Shown: piece after piece, positions 16,462 through 24,540 of the stretch | Layout of the letters: each line of letters starts with the position of its first letter | How positions within the stretch are numbered: the stretch's first letter is position 1 | Origin: Persephonella sp964519345 | GTDB lineage: Bacteria; Aquificota; Aquificia; Aquificales; Hydrogenothermaceae | Length of the DNA: 64,000 nt | NCBI GenBank assembly: GCA_964519345.1 | Contig: CAZFKX010000003.1 | Location: 1-64,000 of the forward strand | Direction: 5' to 3' | Notes under the pieces: model-generated | Databases searched by the model: none | What the model saw: only the letters and a program-made list of their open reading frames with translations | What the model was told of the DNA's origin: nothing | Translations under genes and position numbers: made by a program

Positions 16462-16700
16462 TGAGATTTATTTTAGGATTAATATTTTTAATAATTGGGA
16501 TTCTGGGGATAATTTTACCTGTTATCCCGGGAGTACCTTTTCTTGTTATTTCAGGATTTCTATTAGGGATAATATCTGACCGAACTGTTGTTAAAACGTT
16601 AAAAAGATTAAAGGTAAAAGACGGGAAAAAAAGAATGTGGGACAGGGTGATAAACTATGTTATCATTAAATACGTTCATAGGAAAAGAACATTCAGCTGA
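16458..16700 (+). CDS. Small two-pass membrane protein (PGPGW/DUF454-like)
   Basis: About 80 residues: a hydrophobic hairpin FILGLIFLIIGILGIILPVI then PGVPFLVISGFLLGIIS, with the turn IPGVP resembling the proline-glycine turn of PGPGW and DUF454 membrane proteins, then a basic tail (KTLKRLKVKDGKKR). Function unknown. The start overlaps the ftrB stop (ATGATGA), with AAGGA upstream, so it is co-translated with ftrB. Its 3' end overlaps that of the convergent hydA by 8 nt. Confidence 0.7.
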   Translation: MMRFILGLIFLIIGILGIILPVIPGVPFLVISGFLLGIISDRTVVKTLKRLKVKDGKKRMWDRVINYVIIKYVHRKRTFS

Positions 16701-17979
16701 TCTTTTTACCTTTTATCTTTCCTATTTTTAGAAAGTGTGTTGCACATGAGATGCAAGGATCAAAATTTCTTATAATCATCTCCCCTGTTCTTAATATGTC
16801 ATTAATATTTTCTTTGCCCATTATCATATTTTTTACGGATATTTCCATAATATCCTGATTCTGTGAGGTAGGAGGAATTATATCAGCTTGTAATACCCTA
16901 CCCCTTCTGTCAAATCTGTATTTATGCCATAGAATGCCTCGTGGTGCTTCAGATATACCATATCCTATCCCTTCTTTTATAGTGAAGTTTTTATTTTTTA
17001 TATTTTCACTGCTGTAGTTATTGATTATTTCTATTGATCTTTCAAGTGAATGTATTATTTCTACAATCCTTATAAGTAACGTTTTGAAACTGTTTCTAAC
17101 AGTGGGGTAAAGTCCTATCTTTTTCGATGATCTGTAGGCAGTATAAGAAAGTTTTTCAAAGCTGTTGTTGAATCTGGATATGGGACCGACTATGTAGGTT
17201 TCTTTTCCAAAAAGCTTTGCTCTTTTTGCTGTTGAATTTTTTGTCTGGTACTCTTTTATAATTTTATCAAATTCTTCTTTTGTAAATCTTAAGCCCTTAT
17301 TTGAAATTATTTCTCCTTTAAGAATGGGGTATTCGTTTTCTTCCAGAGAGAGAAAATGAATATCTGGTATATTATTTTCTAAAAATTTAAGTTCTGATAG
17401 CCTGTTTAAAGCATATATTGATAGATCAAGAGCTTTTTCAAGAAGAGGTAAGATAGTTTTTAGCTGTTTTTCATCGGCAAATTTTGTAAAACCTCCAACA
17501 GCAATAGATACAGGATGTGAAACCCTTCCTCCTAATGTCTGTATTATACTGCTTCCAGCATTTTTTATTATGTTTCCTATTTTGAGTAGTTCCGGATTTT
17601 CCTTTGCCACCTCAATTACTGAACTCTTGTTGAAAAAATCTGGAAGATGGAGGAAAAAAACATGGATGGAATGACTCTGTATCCACTCACCAAAGTAATA
17701 AAGTCTTCTGAGATTTTCTATTTCAGAGGGAACTTCTACTTTAAATGCATCTTCTATCGCCTGAACACCACTTATCTGGTATGCGACAGGACATATTCCG
17801 CATATACGTGATGTTACATCGATAATTCTAAAGTACTCTTTTCCCTTTAATATACCTTCTATAAATCTTGGTGGTTCAAATATGTTCAGTTTTATATCCT
17901 TTAACATATTGTTTTCGTAAAAAAGGGATATTGAACCTTCACCTTCTACCCTTGTTAAAATTTGATCAATCTTTTTCAT
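16693..17979 (-). CDS. hydA: Cytoplasmic [NiFe] hydrogenase large (catalytic) subunit, group 3b type
   Basis: Holds the NiFe(CN)2CO site. Both nickel-binding motifs are present: RICGICPVAY (L1) near residue 62 and DPCISCATH (L2) near the C-terminus. A 13-residue tail follows the last His and should be removed by a maturation protease, which is not encoded here. Size (428 aa) and gene order hydB-hydG-hydD-hydA match bidirectional NAD(P)-linked hydrogenases (sulfhydrogenases) of Pyrococcus type. ATG 17979 is preferred: it overlaps the hydD stop (ATGA) and has AAGGG 7 nt upstream, whereas a longer frame from 18030 would overlap hydD by 55 nt. Confidence 0.93.
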   Translation of the reverse strand: MKKIDQILTRVEGEGSISLFYENNMLKDIKLNIFEPPRFIEGILKGKEYFRIIDVTSRICGICPVAYQISGVQAIEDAFKVEVPSEIENLRRLYYFGEWIQSHSIHVFFLHLPDFFNKSSVIEVAKENPELLKIGNIIKNAGSSIIQTLGGRVSHPVSIAVGGFTKFADEKQLKTILPLLEKALDLSIYALNRLSELKFLENNIPDIHFLSLEENEYPILKGEIISNKGLRFTKEEFDKIIKEYQTKNSTAKRAKLFGKETYIVGPISRFNNSFEKLSYTAYRSSKKIGLYPTVRNSFKTLLIRIVEIIHSLERSIEIINNYSSENIKNKNFTIKEGIGYGISEAPRGILWHKYRFDRRGRVLQADIIPPTSQNQDIMEISVKNMIMGKENINDILRTGEMIIRNFDPCISCATHFLKIGKIKGKKIS

Positions 17980-18725
17980 AACTTTTCCCTTAAATAAGGA
18001 TGATAAGCATTGAATCCCATCAAGAGACATTCTTTAAACTCTTCCTTATCTAAACCAAGATGCAGGAAAATCTCTTCAACAGCTTCTATCTGTGGATTCT
18101 TAACAGGTCCGAAACACCCGTAACAACCTCTGTTGTAAGATGGACATATCGCTTTGCATCCAGCCGAAGTTATACTTCCAAGACAGGGTTTTCCAAAAAT
18201 AACCACACAGGGATTACCTTTTCTTTTACATTCCATACATACAGGATATTCAGGATTGTATGGTTTTTTACCAAGCATTACAGAGTATATAACTTCGAGG
18301 ATAGATTCTTTCTCAATTGGACATCCCCTGATCTCAATATCCACATCAATATAATCTGAAACAGGTCTTGACTTTTCGAGTGATTTAATTAATTCAGGTT
18401 CGGGATATACTGAGTGAGCTATCTGTTTGTAGTCTAAAAAATTTCTTACAGATTGGATGCCTCCTGATGAAGAGCATGCTCCTATTGTAATAACATATTT
18501 TGATATATTCCTTATCTCTTTTACTTTTTCTTCCTCTTCTGGTGTTGATATTGATCCTTCAATAAATGATATATCAAAATCTTCAAATACGTTTTTGTCC
18601 TGACCCTCAATGAAGTATCTTATACTTATCTTTTCTTCTAAATTAGAGATTGTTTCATATATATCAAAAAATGAGATTTGACAGCCGTCACAGGAAGTAA
18701 ACTTAAAAACTCCTATCTTTATCAT
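17976..18725 (-). CDS. hydD: Cytoplasmic [NiFe] hydrogenase small subunit, group 3b type
   Basis: Electron-transferring subunit next to the NiFe site; 249 residues, with no Tat signal, consistent with a cytoplasmic enzyme. Proximal cluster ligands are visible as TSCDGCQ (CxxC), IGACSSSGG and RGCPIEK. A Cys-rich C-terminal half (CMECKRKGNPC, GKPCLGSITSAGC, CPSYNRGCYGCFGP) binds two further Fe-S clusters. The CxxC pair here is intact, unlike the small subunit of the divergent uptake hydrogenase. Overlaps hydG and hydA by 4 nt each. Confidence 0.93.
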   Translation of the reverse strand: MIKIGVFKFTSCDGCQISFFDIYETISNLEEKISIRYFIEGQDKNVFEDFDISFIEGSISTPEEEEKVKEIRNISKYVITIGACSSSGGIQSVRNFLDYKQIAHSVYPEPELIKSLEKSRPVSDYIDVDIEIRGCPIEKESILEVIYSVMLGKKPYNPEYPVCMECKRKGNPCVVIFGKPCLGSITSAGCKAICPSYNRGCYGCFGPVKNPQIEAVEEIFLHLGLDKEEFKECLLMGFNAYHPYLREKL

Positions 18726-19537
18726 ACCTCTTTCCTTTCAAAAAACTCTTTTATCTGTGAATATCTAAAAATGGGACCATTCTTACAGACGAAAAAAGGA
18801 CCAAACATACAGTGTCCACATGTTCCAACGGAACATTTCATATGTCTTTCCATAGAAACGTAGATATTATCTAAAGATACACCTTTTTTACACAGTTCAA
18901 TAACTGAAAATTTAACCATAGGATCAGGACCGCACATAAAAACAACAGCATTTTCCTGAATATCAGAGTCCGCTATTAGCTTTGTTATAAGTCCCACATT
19001 TCCTTTCCACCTTTTGTCAGGTTTATCTATTGTTATTCTGAACTCAATTTCAGAAAACCACCTGTCATAATTGTATCTATAAAGTAACGAATCAAAACTT
19101 TTTGATCCATAAAGGGAAAGAATACTTTTAAATCTGTATTTTTGTTTAATAGCTTCCTCCATAATCCACCTTATAGCGGCAAGTCCAAGACCTCCAGATA
19201 TGAGAACAAGTTGTCTTCCTTCAGCCTGATTAAGATCCCAACTGTTTCCGTAAGGTCCTCTTATATACATTCTGTCGCCTGCTTTCATACTAACTATATG
19301 TTTTGTAACATCTCCAGCTGATCTCACAGTATGTTCTATAACCCCTTCAGATCTACCTGATATAGTTATAGGAACCTCTCCTATGCCGAAAATGTAGATC
19401 ATGTTGTACTGACCAGGAGTATAATCCTTGTGGGACTCTACTCTTAAAGTAATTGTATCTTCAGTCTCTTTTATAGTCTCTATAATCTCAACCTCTGTAA
19501 GTATATACGGATTATCTATTCTGATCATTTTCTTCAC
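18722..19537 (-). CDS. hydG: Hydrogenase FAD/NAD(P)-binding subunit
   Basis: Diaphorase subunit that passes electrons between hydrogenase Fe-S clusters and NAD(P). 271 residues in the ferredoxin-NADP reductase fold: an FAD domain with YTPGQYNMIYI and RGPYGNSW, an NAD(P) domain with LISGGLGLAAIRW and VFMCGPDPMV, then a [2Fe-2S] loop CSVGTCGHC with the fourth Cys 8 residues on. Resembles dihydroorotate dehydrogenase electron-transfer subunits. It overlaps the hydB end by 26 nt and hydD by 4 nt. NADP versus NAD preference cannot be read safely from the sequence. Confidence 0.92.
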   Translation of the reverse strand: MKKMIRIDNPYILTEVEIIETIKETEDTITLRVESHKDYTPGQYNMIYIFGIGEVPITISGRSEGVIEHTVRSAGDVTKHIVSMKAGDRMYIRGPYGNSWDLNQAEGRQLVLISGGLGLAAIRWIMEEAIKQKYRFKSILSLYGSKSFDSLLYRYNYDRWFSEIEFRITIDKPDKRWKGNVGLITKLIADSDIQENAVVFMCGPDPMVKFSVIELCKKGVSLDNIYVSMERHMKCSVGTCGHCMFGPFFVCKNGPIFRYSQIKEFFERKEV

Positions 19538-20609
19538 TCAACTGTTTTATCTCATTCCTTATGTCTATACCTGATGGACACCATGTTATACATCTTCCAC
19601 AGCCTATACAGCCGAAATTTCCGAATTGATCAATCCAGTATGCAAATTTATGCATAAGCCACTGTCTGTATCTTGACCCGACACTTTCTCTAATATTAAA
19701 TCTGTGAACAGTTGCAAATGAAGGATTGAAGCATGAATCCCATACAGCTATTCTGTGAGATTCCATAGATAAAAGATCGTTACGCTCAACTATATCAAAA
19801 CAGAAACATGTAGGACAGACCTGTGTACAGGATGTACAGGCGAGGCATGTTTTATTAAATTTTTCCCAAAAATCTGAATCAATTTTTTTATAAAGAATAT
19901 CAGGTATTTTTTCTATATCTATTTTTTTAATATTTTTTTCTGTTGATCTTAATATCTCTTCTTTCCTTTTTATATCCTCTATACTTGCTTTCCTATGGTT
20001 TATATTTTCCATCAGTTTCATGCCTTTTTCAGAACCTACATTAATAAGAAGATAATCCTGAAGTTCAGTTATAGATATATCGAAGCCTTTTTCAGGTTCT
20101 GTCTTGTATCCAAATGATGTACAGAAGCATGAATCTACAGGATTGATGCAGGTATATGCAATTATAAATATATTATTTCTGATTTTACTGTAATACACAT
20201 CAGAGTGATCATTTTTATTAATGAAAACATCATCAAGAATTAATAGAGCATTAAGATCGCAGGGAGGGACACCAAAAAACGCATATTTAATTTCAGGATC
20301 TTCATACAAAAACTCCAGTTTTCCATTTTTTTTCTTCACGCTCATTATTTTGAATTCTGGGGGATGTAAAAAATTTTTTAAAGAGTTGACAGGTTTGGAA
20401 ATAGAGAACATAGAACTTGAGTCATCAATTTTATAATATCTTGAGGCTTGAACGTCCTTTTTCTTAAATGCTATCTCATCAAATTTTTCTACAGCACTGT
20501 AAACAACCAAACCGTTCTTAAAAACAGGAGCGATAATCTGGTATGTTTCCTTTAATATCTGAAATATATCCTTTAAACTTTCTTTTTGGATTAACAGGTT
20601 TACATCCAT
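19512..20609 (-). CDS. hydB: Hydrogenase 4Fe-4S electron-transfer subunit
   Basis: First gene of the hydBGDA operon, 365 residues. The N-terminal half is the characteristic domain of anaerobic sulfite reductase A/HydB (ending with CINPVDSCFCTSFG). The C-terminal half has two ferredoxin-type clusters: CLACTSCTQVCPTC and CIGCGRCITWCP. It relays electrons between HydG and HydD, and in the Pyrococcus enzyme accounts for the sulfur-reducing side reaction. Start ATG 20609 is chosen for its AAGGGGG 5 nt upstream; an ATG 24 nt earlier has no ribosome site and would fall on the predicted -10 box. Confidence 0.92.
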   Translation of the reverse strand: MDVNLLIQKESLKDIFQILKETYQIIAPVFKNGLVVYSAVEKFDEIAFKKKDVQASRYYKIDDSSSMFSISKPVNSLKNFLHPPEFKIMSVKKKNGKLEFLYEDPEIKYAFFGVPPCDLNALLILDDVFINKNDHSDVYYSKIRNNIFIIAYTCINPVDSCFCTSFGYKTEPEKGFDISITELQDYLLINVGSEKGMKLMENINHRKASIEDIKRKEEILRSTEKNIKKIDIEKIPDILYKKIDSDFWEKFNKTCLACTSCTQVCPTCFCFDIVERNDLLSMESHRIAVWDSCFNPSFATVHRFNIRESVGSRYRQWLMHKFAYWIDQFGNFGCIGCGRCITWCPSGIDIRNEIKQLSEENDQNR

Positions 20610-20628
20610 CAATTCCCCCTTATATTTA

Positions 20629-20657
20629 AACATAAGGAGGGTGTATCAAAAAGTCAA
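20629..20657 (-). promoter_or_regulatory. Promoter of hydBGDA
   Basis: Minus strand TTGACT (20652-20657), 17-nt spacer, TATGTT (20629-20634). Transcription would begin near 20622, just before the AAGGGGG ribosome site, giving a very short leader. An alternative -35 (TTGTCA, 20664-20669) lies 12 nt upstream. Confidence 0.55.
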
Positions 20658-20680
20658 ACAGCTTGACAATAAATGTTTGA
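20654..20680. promoter_or_regulatory. Inverted repeat TCAAACA-N13-TGTTTGA over the hydB -35 region
   Basis: TCAAACA (20654-20660) and TGTTTGA (20674-20680) form a perfect 7-bp inverted repeat that overlaps the hydB -35 box, a position expected for a regulator of the group 3b operon. The binder is unknown. Confidence 0.4.
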
Positions 20681-20704
20681 GGTATTATCATCAATTTAAT
20701 AACG

Positions 20705-20741
20705 AATGAATATTCATTAAATGAAAACGATTATCGTTATT
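20705..20741. promoter_or_regulatory. Tandem palindromes, Fur-like boxes, before the uptake hydrogenase
   Basis: AATGAATATTCATT (20705-20718) is a perfect 14-bp palindrome. AACGATTATCGTT (20726-20738) is a second one; the 19-bp frame around it (20723-20741, minus strand) matches 15 of 19 positions of the classical Fur box GATAATGATAATCATTATC. Both lie between the divergent operons, close to the AGGAGG of the small-subunit gene. Iron-responsive control of an Fe-rich enzyme is plausible; identity of the regulator is inference. Confidence 0.5.
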
Positions 20742-20757
20742 ATAGGAGGTTACGGAT

Positions 20758-22002
20758 ATGCAACCTTTCAGCAGGGAGTATTTGAGAGAGATCTTTACAA
20801 AACCTACAAACTACATTAACACAAACAGGGGAAAAAAGTACTACGATAACCTCTATAGGAAAATGGAAAGAAGACTTGCAGAGCTGAAAAGACAGAGACC
20901 TGTTAAAGAAACTGAGATCAGGTTTGAAGAGCTTTTAGAAAGCTGGGAGCTTACAAGGAGAGATTTCTTAAAGTGGGTTTCTGCTACAACTGCAATGCTT
21001 ATGCTTCCGCCACAGTTTGAGCCGCTTGTTGCACAGGCAGCGGAAGTTATGAATAGAGTTCCAATTATCTGGATAAATATACAGGATTGTGCGGGAAATA
21101 CAGAAGCTCTATTAAGAAGTGCTTCTCCTTCTGTTGATGAGCTTATACTTGAGTATCTTTCTGTAGAGTATCACGAAGTGATAATGGCAGCTGCAGGTGA
21201 TCAGGCCGAACAGAATCTTGAAAAGGCGGTCAGAGATTTTGAAGGCAAGTATATACTGTTTGTTGAAGGAGCCATACCTGTAGGAATGCCTGAGGCTTTT
21301 ACAATAGGAAGGCATGCTAAAACGGGAGTTGAACATTTAAAGCATCTTGCAGAGCATTCAGCTGCTGTTATTGCTGTAGGTTCATGTGCTGCGTTTGGCG
21401 GTGTTCCTGCAGCATATCCAAATCCAACAGGTGCTGTGGGTGTAATGGATATTGTTAAAGGAAAACCTGTTGTTAATATACCTGCATGTCCTGCAAATCC
21501 TGCTAATATTACAGGTGTAGTTATACATTACATACTAACAGGCGAACTGCCAGAATTAGATTCGCTTCTTAGACCCAAATTTGCCTTTGGTTTCAGAATA
21601 CATGATAACTGTGAGAGAAGGGCTCATTTTGATGCAGGTGAGTTTGTTGAAGAATGGGGAGATTATGGAGCAAAAAACAGTTTTTGTCTTTATAAAATGG
21701 GCTGTAAAGGTCCTTTTACATTTAATAACTGTTCACTGATAAAGTACAACGAAGGTATAAACTGGCCAGTTGGTGTTGGTAGAGGATGTATAGGTTGTTC
21801 AGAACCTGATTTCTGGGATAAATATGCAACAGAAAGACCTGTAGCAAGATCCCCTATACAGCCACCAGCAGGGAGAGGTGTTGAGTCTGGAGTCGATGAG
21901 TTTGGACTTGGACTTCTAACAGCAGCTGCAATAGGTATAGGTATACATGCGGTTGCAAGTGCTTTGGCTGGAAAAAGAGATCAAGATAAAGATACTGAAT
22001 AA
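20758..22002 (+). CDS. hyaA: Membrane-bound uptake [NiFe] hydrogenase small subunit, group 1
   Basis: Periplasm-facing electron-transfer subunit exported by Tat. The twin-arginine motif TRRDFLK is at residues 66-72, unusually far in, behind a 65-residue charged extension; AGGAGG (20744-20749) 8 nt before the ATG confirms this start. Distal cluster (IHDNC, FCLYKMGC) and medial cluster (NNC, GCIGC) ligands are present. At the proximal cluster, GSC and PACPANP are present, but the first motif reads DCAGNTE instead of ECTxCSE: N114 (21097-21099) replaces a ligand Cys. A C-terminal membrane anchor (GLGLLTAAAIGIGIHAV) is present. Subgroup uncertain. Confidence 0.93.
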   Translation: MQPFSREYLREIFTKPTNYINTNRGKKYYDNLYRKMERRLAELKRQRPVKETEIRFEELLESWELTRRDFLKWVSATTAMLMLPPQFEPLVAQAAEVMNRVPIIWINIQDCAGNTEALLRSASPSVDELILEYLSVEYHEVIMAAAGDQAEQNLEKAVRDFEGKYILFVEGAIPVGMPEAFTIGRHAKTGVEHLKHLAEHSAAVIAVGSCAAFGGVPAAYPNPTGAVGVMDIVKGKPVVNIPACPANPANITGVVIHYILTGELPELDSLLRPKFAFGFRIHDNCERRAHFDAGEFVEEWGDYGAKNSFCLYKMGCKGPFTFNNCSLIKYNEGINWPVGVGRGCIGCSEPDFWDKYATERPVARSPIQPPAGRGVESGVDEFGLGLLTAAAIGIGIHAVASALAGKRDQDKDTE

Positions 22003-22023
22003 TAATTTGTGGAGGTTTAAAAA

Positions 22024-23784
22024 ATGGGAAAACATTTGGTTATTGACCCGATCACAAGAATTGAAGGACATCTAAGGATAGAAGCTATACTTGATGAAAA
22101 TAATACAGTGATAGATGCATACAGTTCCTCTACGATGTGGCGTGGTATAGAGATAATTATGAAAGGAAGAGATCCAAGAGACGTACCACTGCTTGCTATG
22201 AGGATATGTGGTGTATGTACGGGAACTCACTATTATACAAGTACGCAGACTGTTGAACATGCTCTTGGGATAATTCCTCCTAAGAATGCAAGATTGGTAA
22301 GAAATCTTATACAGGGATCCCTTTATATACATGATCATGTTGTTCATTTTTATCATCTTCATGCTCTCGACTGGGTTGATATAGTATCTGCACTGAAGGC
22401 AGATCCAGCAAAAGCTGCTTCAGAGGCAAAAAAATGGGCAAATATGCTTACAGATCCGCTTACAGGTTCAACAGTACAGCCCTGGAATGCTGGAGAAGGT
22501 CAGTTTAAAGCAGTCCAGGATAGACTTAAAAAGTTTGTAAAAGCTGGTAGGCTTGGACCTTTTGCAAATGCCTACTGGGGAAATAGATCCTACAAGCTTA
22601 CACCTGAACAGAATCTTGTGGCTGTTTCCCATTATCTTGACGCTCTTGATATGCAGAGGGAAATGGCTAAACTAATGGCTATTTTTGGTGGTAAGAATCC
22701 TCACCCACAATCACTTGTTGTTGGCGGTGTTACCTGTGTTCTTGATATACAGAACCCTGCAAGAATAGGACATTTCAAAGATATACTGATGAGATCAAGG
22801 GAGTTCATATACAGAGCTTATCTTCCAGATCTTTTAATGGCTGGTGCTGTTTATGCTGATGAAGCATTAAAAGGTATAGGAAAAGGACTTGGCAACTATA
22901 TGGCTTACGGTGATTTTAGAATGGATGATAACGACTGGTATAAAGGTGAACTTTTGTTTCCTCAAGGTGTTGTTCTTAATATGGATCTTTCAACAGTTTA
23001 CGATCTTGATCAGTCAAAAATAACTGAGGATGTAACACACAGCTGGTATGAATACAGCGTTAATCAGCCTTTACATCCTTATGAAGGACAGACAAAACCA
23101 AAATATACAGGATTCAGGAAAGATGGGACGGTAGATCCAGATGGTAAATACTCATGGATAAAATCACCTATATATGATGATAAAAGGGTAGAGGTTGGTC
23201 CCTTGGCAAGAATGGTAGTTGGTTATGCAAGGGGCAACGAGAGAATAAAACATTATGTTGATTGGCTTTTAACTTCGGGAAATTTACCTGTACAGGTACT
23301 TTTCTCAACGGTAGGTAGGACGGCAGCAAGAGCTGTTGAGACAGCTGTGATGGTTGATGTTATGATTGAATGGGTTGATCAGCTTGCAAAAAATGTTGCA
23401 TCTGGAGATCTCAGTACATGGACTGAGTTTGATTTTGAAGCTTTAACGAAAGGTAAAGAACTTAAAGGTTACGGTCTTACTGAGGCTCCAAGAGGAGCTC
23501 TCGGACACTGGATAAAGATAAAAGATGGAAAGGTTGAAAACTATCAGGCTGTAGTTCCATCAACATGGAATGCAGCTCCAAGGGATTATAAAAATAGGAT
23601 GGGTGCTTATGAGGCATCGCTTATCGGTACTGTTCTCTCAGATCCAGATCAGCCCCTTGAGATACTTAGAACAATACATTCATTTGATCCCTGTATAGCC
23701 TGTGCCGTTCATGTTATCGATGTAAAAGGAAAGGAGCTTGGCGTTTACAAACTTGAACCTATTGGAGGGGCTTGCAATGTATAA
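22024..23784 (+). CDS. hyaB: Membrane-bound uptake [NiFe] hydrogenase large subunit, group 1
   Basis: Catalytic H2-oxidising subunit, 586 residues. It opens with IDPITRIEGHLRI, carries L1 as RICGVCTGTH (about residue 61) and L2 as DPCIACAVH near the C-terminus. A 23-residue tail follows the final His and should be cleaved during maturation; it is somewhat longer than the roughly 15 residues of E. coli HyaB. It has no signal and would travel to the periplasm with the Tat-signal small subunit. It follows hyaA by 21 nt with GGAGG upstream, and overlaps the cytochrome b gene by 8 nt. Confidence 0.96.
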   Translation: MGKHLVIDPITRIEGHLRIEAILDENNTVIDAYSSSTMWRGIEIIMKGRDPRDVPLLAMRICGVCTGTHYYTSTQTVEHALGIIPPKNARLVRNLIQGSLYIHDHVVHFYHLHALDWVDIVSALKADPAKAASEAKKWANMLTDPLTGSTVQPWNAGEGQFKAVQDRLKKFVKAGRLGPFANAYWGNRSYKLTPEQNLVAVSHYLDALDMQREMAKLMAIFGGKNPHPQSLVVGGVTCVLDIQNPARIGHFKDILMRSREFIYRAYLPDLLMAGAVYADEALKGIGKGLGNYMAYGDFRMDDNDWYKGELLFPQGVVLNMDLSTVYDLDQSKITEDVTHSWYEYSVNQPLHPYEGQTKPKYTGFRKDGTVDPDGKYSWIKSPIYDDKRVEVGPLARMVVGYARGNERIKHYVDWLLTSGNLPVQVLFSTVGRTAARAVETAVMVDVMIEWVDQLAKNVASGDLSTWTEFDFEALTKGKELKGYGLTEAPRGALGHWIKIKDGKVENYQAVVPSTWNAAPRDYKNRMGAYEASLIGTVLSDPDQPLEILRTIHSFDPCIACAVHVIDVKGKELGVYKLEPIGGACNV

Positions 23785-24466
23785 AAAAGTAAAAAGAATG
23801 ACAGCATCTATGAGGATATACCACTGGGCTAATGCTATAGCCATTGTTGTTGCTGTTGTAACAGGATTATATATAGCAGATCCGTACTATCAGGCCAAGA
23901 TAGCAGAACCTGCTGCTTTTAAGTATATTATGGCTTACAATAGAATGCTGCATTTTATATCTGCGATAATTCTTGATGTTCTTTTTATAGTTATCGCGTA
24001 TTTATATTTTTTCAGTAGATTTGAAAAGCCTTACAAAAAGCTTATTCCAAACTATAAAAATATTAAGGAGTTTATAGAAGTATTTCTGAATCTTTTAACA
24101 TTAAATAGAAGGAAGAAGTTTGATACTACTTACAGTGATAGCTTTAATGTTGTATGGTTCACGATTTTGCATCTACTACTGCTTCTTATGTTATTTACTG
24201 GATTCCAGATGTATGTGGCAGGCCTTGCCCACGGAACATCTTCAATAGGTGCATGGTGGCCCTGGTTACTTCATGTTGCAACTGATTGGACCCTTTATGT
24301 TTTTGGAGGTCTTCATGGTGTTAGGATTGTTCATCATTTAATAATGTGGATAATAATAGCATGGGTTATATTTCACATATACTACCAGGTTTGGAGAACA
24401 ATATTCTGGAGAGAGGGTGATATGGCTATAGTATTTGGAGGTTATAAATTCAAAAGAGTTAAGTAA
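23777..24466 (+). CDS. hyaC: Hydrogenase cytochrome b subunit
   Basis: Di-haem cytochrome b that anchors the uptake hydrogenase and passes electrons to quinone. 229 residues with four main membrane segments. Candidate haem ligands are the His residues in RIYHWANAIAI, RMLHFISAI, LHGVRIVHH and IFHIYYQVW. ATG 23777 lies 6 nt after GGAGGGG and overlaps the end of hyaB by 8 nt. It ends in the family-typical IVFGGYKF. A strong terminator follows at once, so hyaABC is a complete three-gene operon without maturation genes. Confidence 0.93.
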   Translation: MYKKVKRMTASMRIYHWANAIAIVVAVVTGLYIADPYYQAKIAEPAAFKYIMAYNRMLHFISAIILDVLFIVIAYLYFFSRFEKPYKKLIPNYKNIKEFIEVFLNLLTLNRRKKFDTTYSDSFNVVWFTILHLLLLLMLFTGFQMYVAGLAHGTSSIGAWWPWLLHVATDWTLYVFGGLHGVRIVHHLIMWIIIAWVIFHIYYQVWRTIFWREGDMAIVFGGYKFKRVK

Positions 24467-24493
24467 AAGGAAGGGCTGCCTCCCTTCCTTTTT
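24465..24493 (+). terminator. Rho-independent terminator of the uptake hydrogenase operon
   Basis: AAAAGGAAGGG (24465-24475) pairs perfectly with CCCTTCCTTTT (24482-24492) across a 6-nt loop, with the trailing T-run built into the stem end. It overlaps the hyaC stop codon and separates hyaABC from the Bat-like genes. Confidence 0.88.
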
Positions 24494-24540
24494 GATCTGA
24501 GCGGTTGCATCTTTTCAATTCCAATCATATTTTTAAATGC

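Noticed and set aside
17980..18030. Longer hydA start at 18030
   Set aside because: It would overlap hydD by 55 nt and add residues unlike the family, whereas ATG 17979 has a ribosome site and the ATGA overlap typical of this operon.
24505..24540. TTG start at 24505 for the first gene of the Bat-like cluster
   Set aside because: No convincing ribosome site, and it lies just after the terminator T-run; the ATG at 24541 is preferred, though it too lacks a clear site.
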